Positions 12,338 to 18,236 of a DNA stretch of 18,236 nt are shown piece by piece. Each line of letters starts with the position of its first letter. Position 1 is the stretch's first letter. Source of the stretch: an uncultured Eubacteriales bacterium (lineage in GTDB: Bacteria; Bacillota; Clostridia; Oscillospirales; UBA644). The notes beneath the pieces are model-generated. The model searched no databases. It was not told where the DNA came from and saw only the letters and a program-made list of their open reading frames with translations. The stretch covers positions 1 through 18,236 of the forward strand of contig CAKSQP010000025.1 of assembly GCA_934486965.1 (NCBI GenBank). Direction: 5' to 3'. Made by a program: the position numbers and the translations under genes.

Positions 12338-13735
12338 TTACTTTTCAAGCGGGGAATTTGCTTTTTTCGCGTTTATTCTGTCGAAAATAAAACCGAGAAG
12401 GAATATTACCGCGGCAAAAGCAAGGAAGCCGAGGTTCTTCATTCCGTGCGTGTAGATAGCGGCGTAAACGAAGAGACACGCTCCGAGGAACGCCAATATC
12501 GGCATTACGAAACGCTTGAACGGTCCGAACTCTTTACCCTTTTTCATAAACATAACGTAAAGCGGCAGATAGAACGCGTAAACGCAGATAAGGGGAAGTT
12601 CGGTCGAGTCGAACGCGAATATCCCCATCTGTTCGCCTATCGGAGAGAGGTTCGCGATAAAGAAATAGAAGAGCCAGAAAGCGTTGACTGCAATGGAAAG
12701 GATACTTGCGTTTGCGGGTATTCCGCTCTGTTCGTCGACTTTTGCGAAGAATTTCGGGTTCGGACCTTCTCCGCGCGCGGCAAGGGAATAAAATCCGCGG
12801 CAGCAGGCGCAGGTAAGTCCGTTTAAGGTTCCGAGACAGGAGATCGCTATAAATACGGTGAGTATCGTTCCCGCAACGTTTCCGAAAGTCTGAATGAACG
12901 CATAGGACGCACCGTGTTCAAGAAGTTCGGCGGTGGGAACGCTTCCCGAAATTCCTATGTAATAAAGCATATAGACGGCGACGACTACTATCGTTCCGAG
13001 AACGAGGGCGCGGGGAAGATTTTTCTTCGCGTCTTTTATTTCGGAGTTTATCGCAGTCGCAATGACCCAGCCTTCATAAGCGAAAACGGAAGTGCAGACG
13101 CCGGGGATAAGCATACCCCAGTTCCATGCGGTGTTTTCGACTGCCTGACCGTCGACAACAAAAGTCGAGAGGTTCTGCGCAAGGTCGCCGTTCATAAGTC
13201 CGACGATAAGCCCGACAACTCCCATTAGAAGCAGGGGAACGAGTTTTATCGCGGTCATAGAGACCTGGAGTTTTCCCGCGAGTTTCGGAGCGAGAGCGTT
13301 TATTGCAAAAACTGCTGCAAGATAAAACGCCGCAAGGGTCATGACTTCTCCGCTTGCAACATCGGTAACTCCGAAGATAGCGAAGGTGTATCTTGCAGAA
13401 AGCCATGCAAGCGCCGAAGTCATTGCGGGATAGTATGCCGCAGACATGAACCAACCGACATAATAAGCGTATTTTCTGCCGACAAACGCTTCGGTATAGT
13501 CGACAACGCCGTTGACTTTTTCGAATTTAGTGCCCATAACGGCGAAAACATACGCGCTGATTACCATTACGATACCGCCCAGAAGCCAGGCGAGAAGCGC
13601 TATCGGCAAGTCTCCGCTCGTTTTGTTGAGCATTACCTCAGCCTTGAAGAAAACGCCGGAACCGATAACGATACCGACGACCATTGCGATGGCGGTTATC
13701 AGCCCGTACTTTTTTGTTAGGCCCTGATTTTCCAT
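12338..13735 (-). CDS. APC family amino acid permease
   Basis: A 465-residue membrane protein with about 12 hydrophobic segments. It has the N-terminal APC signature GIVIGSGVF (21-29), where the unwound first helix binds the amino-acid backbone, and the later segment ISCLGTLNGLTCACCRGFYSLAARGEGP typical of the LAT/AdiC-like branch, here with three closely spaced cysteines. It ends in a basic tail. ATG 13735 is set by an AGGAGG site 8 bases upstream; a longer frame to 13834 would run through the transcription start. The substrate cannot be read from sequence. The divergent neighbour is the DAP/lysine operon, so a link to lysine or its precursors is possible but unsupported. It has its own perfect-spacing promoter. 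Confidence 0.9.
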   Translation of the reverse strand: MENQGLTKKYGLITAIAMVVGIVIGSGVFFKAEVMLNKTSGDLPIALLAWLLGGIVMVISAYVFAVMGTKFEKVNGVVDYTEAFVGRKYAYYVGWFMSAAYYPAMTSALAWLSARYTFAIFGVTDVASGEVMTLAAFYLAAVFAINALAPKLAGKLQVSMTAIKLVPLLLMGVVGLIVGLMNGDLAQNLSTFVVDGQAVENTAWNWGMLIPGVCTSVFAYEGWVIATAINSEIKDAKKNLPRALVLGTIVVVAVYMLYYIGISGSVPTAELLEHGASYAFIQTFGNVAGTILTVFIAISCLGTLNGLTCACCRGFYSLAARGEGPNPKFFAKVDEQSGIPANASILSIAVNAFWLFYFFIANLSPIGEQMGIFAFDSTELPLICVYAFYLPLYVMFMKKGKEFGPFKRFVMPILAFLGACLFVYAAIYTHGMKNLGFLAFAAVIFLLGFIFDRINAKKANSPLEK

Positions 13736-13818
13736 TAGAAAACCTCCTGAAATTATTATTTTACAATGAAAATCGCGGCGCGTAAGAAAGCCAGCGCACG
13801 CGTTCGTAAAAATTATAC
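13736..13818 (-). promoter_or_regulatory. Leader of the APC permease gene with GC-rich stem
   Basis: About 83 nt between the predicted start of transcription and the ATG. It contains CGCGT...ACGCG arms that can form a hairpin near its 5' end. There is no T-box, lysine riboswitch or leader peptide that I can recognise. Confidence 0.3.
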
Positions 13819-13824
13819 CGTCAC

Positions 13825-13853
13825 AGTATAACATAAATAATCCAATTTGTCAA
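13825..13853 (-). promoter_or_regulatory. Sigma-A promoter of the APC permease gene
   Basis: TTGACA (13848-13853), 17-base spacer, TATACT (13825-13830) on the minus strand: near consensus. It is divergent from the dap operon. Confidence 0.9.
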
Positions 13854-13930
13854 GAATTTCTTAACAATTTATCCTCATTTTCTTCAAAAACCCGCAAATG
13901 CAAATCCGAATATGCAAAGAGGAAGCGCAA

Positions 13931-13936
13931 TATAAT
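13931..13936 (+). promoter_or_regulatory. Putative -10 element of the dap operon
   Basis: A perfect TATAAT 26 bases before ATG 13963. No good -35 lies 16-18 bases upstream (GAATAT at 13908-13913 is the best), so the promoter may be weak or activator-dependent. Confidence 0.4.
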
Positions 13937-13962
13937 TGAAAAGTAAAAGGCGGGTGCGAAAA

Positions 13963-14679
13963 ATGAAGATAATACTTAACGGAGCCTTGGGGCGAATGGG
14001 CAGGGCGTTTTCGGCGTATTGCGAAAAAAACGGCGTTCCGATATCGGGAAAGTGCGATATTGCCGCCGAAAGACTTTCCGAAACGGGCGCTGTCGGCGAC
14101 GTCCTTATCGATTTTTCGGATAGGTCGGCGGCGGAAGAAACGGCGGCTTTCATCGTTTCGAGAAAAATACCCGCGGTCCTTGCGACGACAGGGTACGGCG
14201 ACAGGGAAATGTCCTTTATAAAAAAGGCGGCGGAAAGCGTTCCCGTATTTCTTTCGGCAAATCTGTCCCTCGGTGCGGCGTTTCTGCTTTTTACCGCAAA
14301 ACGCGCCGCAGAATTTTTCCCCGACGCCGATATTGAGATAGTCGAGATCCATCATTCACGGAAAGCCGACAGCCCGAGCGGTACGGCTCTTTTATGCTTT
14401 GATTTTATAAAAAGAGCGCGCCCCGAAGCGTTTTACTCTGCTGAAACAAAGGGTCCGCGAGAGAAAAACAGGGTCGGTATCCACTCCCTGCGGCTCGGCG
14501 GGGTCTGCGGTGAGCACAAGGTCATTTTCGCGACCTCTTCCCAGACCGTTTCGGTAAAACATTCCGTGAACAGCAGAGAGGCATACTGCGAGGGGGCGCT
14601 TGCCGCGGCGTGTTTTATCGTCGGCAGAAAAAACGGTATATACGGCACTGAAGATATGTTCGGAGGCAATTTTTTATGA
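13963..14679 (+). CDS. dapB: 4-hydroxy-tetrahydrodipicolinate reductase
   Basis: Reduces hydroxy-tetrahydrodipicolinate with NAD(P)H in meso-DAP/lysine synthesis. 238 residues, slightly short but complete. Visible motifs: nucleotide-binding GALGRMG (7-13), DFS (50-52), ATTGYG (74-79), and the substrate/catalytic block EIHHSRKADSPSGTA (128-142) with H130/H131 and K134. The C-terminus ends in the conserved RKNGIYGTEDMFG. ATG 13963 is preferred over a TTG at 13936 because family members begin at MKIILNG. The ribosome site (AAAGGCGGG) is weak. The stop overlaps the dapF start (ATGA). First gene of a three-gene operon. Confidence 0.95.
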   Translation: MKIILNGALGRMGRAFSAYCEKNGVPISGKCDIAAERLSETGAVGDVLIDFSDRSAAEETAAFIVSRKIPAVLATTGYGDREMSFIKKAAESVPVFLSANLSLGAAFLLFTAKRAAEFFPDADIEIVEIHHSRKADSPSGTALLCFDFIKRARPEAFYSAETKGPREKNRVGIHSLRLGGVCGEHKVIFATSSQTVSVKHSVNSREAYCEGALAAACFIVGRKNGIYGTEDMFGGNFL

Positions 14680-15470
14680 AACACGAATTTATAAAAATGC
14701 AGGCGTCGGGAAACGACTACATATATTTCGACTGCTTTGAAAAAGATGTTGAAGACCCCGTAAGTCTGGCGAAAAAAATGTCTCCGCGGCATTTTTCCGT
14801 AGGTTCTGACGGGATAGTTCTTATCCTGCCGTCCGACGCGTGCGACGCGAAAATGCGGATATTCAACGCCGACGGGAGCGAGGCGAAAAACTGCGGAAAC
14901 GCCCTGCGGTGTATCGGAAAATTCCTTTCCGAAAAGTTTCCCGACAGAAAAGAATTCACCGTTGAGACGGGCGGCGGCGTGCGCGAAATTTCCGTTTCCG
15001 ACGGAAAAATCCGCGTAAATATGGGGAAAGCCTCGGTTGGAGCGTTTTCTCGGAAAATAATTTTCGAAGCGAAAGGCTATATTTTCTATTCGGTAAAGAT
15101 AGGGAATCTTCATAACGTCCTGTTTTCAAACGACCCCGAAAAAACGGATATTGCAAAGATCGGACGTTTTGTTCAGGAAAGCGCCCCCGCAGACAGTGTT
15201 CCGAACGTCGAGTTCGTCGGCGGAATAAAGAACGGCAGGACCTTTATGAGGGTCTGGGAACGCGGAAGCGGAGAAACGATGTCCTGCTCTTCGGGAGCGG
15301 CGGCGGTCGCCGCAGCGGCTGAAAAAACAGGCAAAATAAGAAAGGGCGAAATTTTAACGGTGGAAACTCCCGGAGGAATAACCGAAACGGAAGTGACCGA
15401 CGGCGGCATAATGATAGCGGGTGACGCCCATACAGTGTTCAGAGGGGTTTTTGACGATGAAGATAAATGA
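14676..15470 (+). CDS. dapF: Diaminopimelate epimerase
   Basis: Interconverts LL-DAP and meso-DAP, the form used for peptidoglycan and lysine. 264 residues, within the family range. The two catalytic cysteines of the cofactor-independent racemase are both present: C73 in NCGNALRC and C204 in GETMSCSSGA. Other motifs are the N-terminal QASGNDYIYFDCF, SVGSDGIVLI, and GNLHNVLF (usual form GNPHxV). ATG 14676 overlaps the dapB stop by ATGA, after GGAGG. The 3' end overlaps dapL by 14 bases, so all three genes are probably translationally coupled. Confidence 0.95.
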   Translation: MKHEFIKMQASGNDYIYFDCFEKDVEDPVSLAKKMSPRHFSVGSDGIVLILPSDACDAKMRIFNADGSEAKNCGNALRCIGKFLSEKFPDRKEFTVETGGGVREISVSDGKIRVNMGKASVGAFSRKIIFEAKGYIFYSVKIGNLHNVLFSNDPEKTDIAKIGRFVQESAPADSVPNVEFVGGIKNGRTFMRVWERGSGETMSCSSGAAAVAAAAEKTGKIRKGEILTVETPGGITETEVTDGGIMIAGDAHTVFRGVFDDEDK

Positions 15471-16632
15471 AAATTTCGCGGGACTTCCCGAAAACTATCT
15501 TTTTTCGGAGACCGCCCGCAAAAAAAGAGAATTCCTGAAAAGAGAACCGGGCGCCGAGATAATCGACCTCGGAATAGGCGACGTCAGACTGCCGCTCGGG
15601 AAAACGGTCGTGTCGGCAATGAAGAGAGCCGCCGCCGAAGAGGAACATATAAAAACTTTCAGAGGCTATCCGCCGACTGCGGGTTATCCGTTTTTGAGAA
15701 AGGCTGTCTCCGCGCTGTATCAGAAAAACGGGATATCCGTTTCGGAAGATGAGATATTTATTTCGGACGGCGCAAAAAGCAACATTGTTGATTTTATCGG
15801 ACTTTTCTCGGCGTCAAGGGTTCTTATTCCCGACCCGTCGTATCCCGCCTACGCCGAGATCGCAGTCCTTTCGGGCAAAACGCCCGTATATATAAAAGGA
15901 ACGGCGGAAAACGGTTTTTTGCCGCTTCCCGATGAAAATACGGGCGAAAACCTGATAATAATTCTCTGTTCGCCCGGAAACCCGACAGGCGAAACCTATT
16001 CAAAGGAAGACCTTGAAAAATGGGTGAAATTTGCTCTTGCGACGTCCTCCGTCATAATTTTCGACGCCGCCTACCGCGACTATGTGACCGAAGAAAAACC
16101 GTTTTCCGTTTTCGAGATAAAAGGCGCGGAAAAATGTGCGGTCGAAATATGCAGTTTTTCAAAAGGCGCGGGCTTTACTGGTATACGGTGCGGCTGGTCG
16201 GTCGTCCCGAAGAGCCTGTCTTTCGAAAATACCGATGTAAAGACTGCGTTTCTGCGCAAACTTTCCGCCGAGAAAAACGGCGTTTCGTATATCTCCCAGA
16301 GAGGGGCTGAGGCGGCGCTCTTGCCTAAGGGCAGGGAGGAGAGCGCGCGGAACATCTCCGAATATCTTCATAACGCCGCAGTCCTCGGAAGCGTTTTCGA
16401 AGAAAAGGGCTTTACTTATTTCGGCGGCGTGAATTCCCCGTACCTGTGGCTTCGACTTCCCGAAAAAACGACTTCCGAAAGTTTCTTTGCAAAACTGCTT
16501 TACGGCGCGTATATCGTGGGAACTCCCGGCGCGGGGTTCGGACCCTCGGGCGAGGGCTACTTCCGCTTTTCGTCGCTCTCCCTGCCGCGCGATATAAATA
16601 CCGCGGTGTTCCGACTTCGGGCGTTCTTATAA
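15457..16632 (+). CDS. dapL: LL-diaminopimelate aminotransferase-like enzyme
   Basis: A class I/II PLP-dependent aminotransferase of 391 residues. Motifs: ligand loop FRGYPPTAGYPFLRKAV (68-84), PDPSYPAYA (125-133), N175 in CSPGNPTG, D203 and Y206 in IFDAAYRDY, and PLP lysine K236 in SFSKGAGFTGIRCGW, which matches the DapL signature (usual form SFSKTAGFTG). DapL makes LL-DAP directly from tetrahydrodipicolinate and glutamate, bypassing the acyl branches. Position after dapB and dapF supports this, since the three catalyse consecutive steps. ATG 15457 follows AGAGGGG and overlaps dapF by 14 bases; an earlier start at 15421 has no ribosome site. A general aminotransferase is the less likely alternative. 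Confidence 0.9.
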   Translation: MKINENFAGLPENYLFSETARKKREFLKREPGAEIIDLGIGDVRLPLGKTVVSAMKRAAAEEEHIKTFRGYPPTAGYPFLRKAVSALYQKNGISVSEDEIFISDGAKSNIVDFIGLFSASRVLIPDPSYPAYAEIAVLSGKTPVYIKGTAENGFLPLPDENTGENLIIILCSPGNPTGETYSKEDLEKWVKFALATSSVIIFDAAYRDYVTEEKPFSVFEIKGAEKCAVEICSFSKGAGFTGIRCGWSVVPKSLSFENTDVKTAFLRKLSAEKNGVSYISQRGAEAALLPKGREESARNISEYLHNAAVLGSVFEEKGFTYFGGVNSPYLWLRLPEKTTSESFFAKLLYGAYIVGTPGAGFGPSGEGYFRFSSLSLPRDINTAVFRLRAFL

Positions 16633-16636
16633 AAAG

Positions 16637-16665
16637 AAAACAGCCGTCCTGCGACGGCTGTTTTT
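16637..16665. terminator. Bidirectional terminator shared by dapL and the tail-anchored gene
   Basis: AAAACAGCCGTC, CTGC loop, GACGGCTGTTTT (12 bp; arms 16637-16648 and 16653-16664). T follows on the plus strand; the minus strand reads TGTTTTCTTTTT. It closes both converging genes. Confidence 0.92.
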
Positions 16666-16739
16666 CAGCGTGAAATCGTTTTTATCATGAAGTAACCGAA
16701 AGGGATAAGCGACGAGATGAGAAAAAATATCCAGAATTT
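16665..16739 (-). pseudogene. In-frame hydrophobic extension beyond the TAA stop
   Basis: After the stop of the 469-residue protein the frame stays open for 24 codons, starting KFWIFFLISSL and including IPFGYFM, then TGA at 16665-16667. The composition suits a membrane helix. No ATG or usable ribosome site lies at its start, so it is more likely a severed end of the neighbouring gene than a separate gene. Confidence 0.35.
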
Positions 16740-18149
16740 TTAAACGAAAATTTCTTTGAAAATTTCGGCAGAACCGGTGAAAAGCACCGTAACGCCGTAA
16801 AGCAAAATTCCGAGAACCAGCGTGACGAAAAGTCCGATTATCAGAGAAATGATTCCGAAAACCTTTACCATGCCGAAACGTTCGGGAACTTTTTCGGTAT
16901 CTATAATATGAACTTTCTCTTCTTTTGTAAGGGGTTCTTCCGACAGGAACTTATCAATTATTTCAATGGTTTCTTCAAGTGAGGCACCCTCTTCTTCAAG
17001 GTCGTAATATTCAGTTGCATATCTTCCTTTTGAACTGAACAACACGCCGTATTTATTCTTCGGAGCGTCACTTTTAACGAATATAAAATCGACAGTTGCT
17101 TCCATGCAGTGTCTGTTCTCTTTTGCGAATACCGTACAGAATTTATTATCGGTTTCTTTATGAAATTCGGGAAATTCGCCCTCATAACCTTTGCTTTTCA
17201 GAATACCGGTTATTTCTTTTCTTATGTTTTTCGCTCTTTCGGGCTCTTCCTCTTTCGGGTAAGATTGCTGGCTGTCTTCATAGAGTTTTGAGATTTTTTC
17301 AAAAAGAGGTTCGTATTTATCGTCTGAAAGCCGACGCAGCTTTTTAAGCCCCTCCGCTTCCTTTTTCAGTCCGAGTTTGTCAAGTTCTCCGACGAATTCG
17401 GAAATTACGTTTTTGCCCTGTTCAAGTTCGACCATGACTTCGGAAAGCGGGACCAATTTCTTTTCTTTACTGTTCAGATATTCTTCCGAGATCGAATTCT
17501 TTTCGATAATTTCCGAGGCAAAGAGGGAAACATAATCCCATGCTTTGGGACACGCCAATATCGAAATTTCGGATTCTATTCTGTATATATCTGTCCTGAT
17601 CTCAGCGTCGGAAAAAGAAATATGACATTCATACAACCGTTCGTCGTTCTGCATAAATGTCCTCATGATTTTGACGCCGTTTTCTTCCGAAAGTGCAATA
17701 TGTGCGGTACAGTATCCGTTATCCGGAAGCCACCCGTAAAGGACTTCTGCGTTTTTCAGAACGATTGCTGTTTTTACGCAGGCAGGACCTGTTTCCGGCA
17801 GTAATTTTATTTCGCCCGCCTTGTGGTCTCTTTCTATTATAATGGGAGGTTCTTCCTCACAGTCTTTCCCAAAGAGCATTTCCGCAGAGCCCTCGGGAAG
17901 GATTTTCAGACATTCTTCCCTTGCATTATCAGAGATGATACAATATTCTTCGTGCTTCTTTTTCAGAATTCCGAGTATTTCATTGATGTTGGCGTCGGCT
18001 GTGAGCCCGAACGGCAGATCCTCGTAATCTTCCAGATATTTTTTGAAATTTTTTTCTCGCCGTACTGTTATTTTTTCGAAAAGGTCGAAGCATTTTGCTA
18101 TACGGTAAAGGTTTTCGCAGTTTATTATGTCTTCGGTAAAATATTTCAT
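16740..18149 (-). CDS. Hypothetical tail-anchored protein
   Basis: A 469-residue protein of no family that I recognise. Residues 1 to about 425 are soluble and charged, with a lysine/glutamate-rich, probably coiled-coil middle at about 225-320. Residues about 428-457 form one strong hydrophobic helix, so the bulk is probably cytoplasmic with a C-terminal anchor (no signal peptide). ATG 18149 follows GGGAG. The TAA at 16740-16742 is followed in the same frame by 24 more codons encoding a second hydrophobic segment, ending in TGA at 16665-16667, exactly at the terminator. The gene may therefore have been longer (489-494 residues, two helices). It lies 15 bases downstream of another hairpin, so it may be the second gene of an operon. 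Confidence 0.8.
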   Translation of the reverse strand: MKYFTEDIINCENLYRIAKCFDLFEKITVRREKNFKKYLEDYEDLPFGLTADANINEILGILKKKHEEYCIISDNAREECLKILPEGSAEMLFGKDCEEEPPIIIERDHKAGEIKLLPETGPACVKTAIVLKNAEVLYGWLPDNGYCTAHIALSEENGVKIMRTFMQNDERLYECHISFSDAEIRTDIYRIESEISILACPKAWDYVSLFASEIIEKNSISEEYLNSKEKKLVPLSEVMVELEQGKNVISEFVGELDKLGLKKEAEGLKKLRRLSDDKYEPLFEKISKLYEDSQQSYPKEEEPERAKNIRKEITGILKSKGYEGEFPEFHKETDNKFCTVFAKENRHCMEATVDFIFVKSDAPKNKYGVLFSSKGRYATEYYDLEEEGASLEETIEIIDKFLSEEPLTKEEKVHIIDTEKVPERFGMVKVFGIISLIIGLFVTLVLGILLYGVTVLFTGSAEIFKEIFV

Positions 18150-18164
18150 ATATTTCTCCCTTGT

Positions 18165-18191
18165 AAAAAAGCCGCAATTTACGATTGCGGC
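18165..18191 (-). terminator. Hairpin between the right-edge gene and the tail-anchored gene
   Basis: On the minus strand GCCGCAAT pairs with ATTGCGGC (arms 18171-18178 and 18184-18191) around a 5-base loop, followed by six T. Its T tract ends about 6 bases before the next ribosome site (GGGAG), so the downstream gene needs read-through, or a promoter upstream of the hairpin. Confidence 0.75.
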
Positions 18192-18203
18192 ATTGTGTTT
18201 TTA

Positions 18204-18236
18204 TTAAAGTCCTTCGGCGAAAGTGAGGACCTGACC
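18204..18236 (-). CDS. C-terminal end of a gene cut by the window edge
   Basis: Reading the minus strand from the right edge gives GQVLTFAEGL followed by tandem in-frame TAA TAA, then a terminator hairpin. The double stop and the hairpin support a real gene end. Ten residues are too few to identify the product. Confidence 0.5.
   Translation of the reverse strand, partial: GQVLTFAEGL

Noticed and set aside
12446..12826. 126-residue plus-strand ORF opposite the APC permease
   Set aside because: Shadow frame of a clear 12-helix permease; highly charged and without a ribosome site.
13736..13962. Lysine riboswitch or T-box between the permease and dapB
   Set aside because: The permease leader is about 83 nt and the dapB leader about 20 nt; no conserved riboswitch elements visible.
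14433..15113. 226-residue minus-strand ORF across dapB/dapF
   Set aside because: Opposite two well-identified enzymes; shadow frame.

Overview
The window looks like a chromosomal stretch from an anaerobic, probably spore-forming member of the Clostridia, likely a gut commensal. The evidence is FeoB-type ferrous iron uptake with a small Cys-rich partner, a diaminopimelate (DAP) pathway of the DapL type, a collagen-like surface protein behind a possible sigma-K promoter, strong AGGAGG-type ribosome sites and consensus sigma-A promoters. There is no plasmid, phage, IS, CRISPR, rRNA or tRNA signal. Most genes are of moderate GC with many GCG, GTC and GAC codons. The exception is an AT-rich island at about 4860-5510.

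Layout. 3-987 (+): the C-terminal part of FeoB and a FeoB-associated Cys-rich membrane peptide. 1177-3615 (-): a small membrane protein resembling DUF6110, followed by a P1B-like metal P-type ATPase whose intramembrane motif is F-S-C instead of C-P-C, behind a perfect TTGACA-N17-TATAAT promoter. 3734-4720 (-): a collagen-like protein with 44 uninterrupted Gly-X-Y triplets. 4860-5510: AT-rich, with one small unknown ORF, a pair of overlapping divergent promoters and a possible small RNA. 5568-7097 (-): guaA. 7279-8020 (+): a single-span protein with 11 cysteines, then a four-span membrane protein, separated by a terminator-like hairpin. 8102-12287 (+): a TetR regulator and two ABC half-transporters, with a palindrome at each promoter. 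12338-13735 (-): an APC amino-acid permease. 13963-16632 (+): dapB, dapF and dapL with overlapping ends. 16740-18149 (-): an unrecognised tail-anchored protein. 18204-18236 (-): the last ten codons of another gene.

How the genes work together. The left third is about transition metals: iron import (FeoB), a metal-transporting P-type ATPase, and three short proteins that each pair one membrane helix with a C-terminal cysteine cluster. The TetR/ABC block reads as a self-contained regulated transporter. dapB, dapF and dapL supply three consecutive late reactions of meso-DAP/lysine synthesis; dapA is not in the window. Converging genes share hairpins, and the annotation rests on many promoter and terminator signals that can be read directly.

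No clearly new multi-gene system is evident. The best leads are the in-frame stop that separates a tail-anchored protein from a second hydrophobic segment, the SD-hairpin-start arrangement at 7569-7606, the unusual ATPase motif, the two different palindromes of the TetR/ABC locus, and the recurring single-span Cys-tail proteins.
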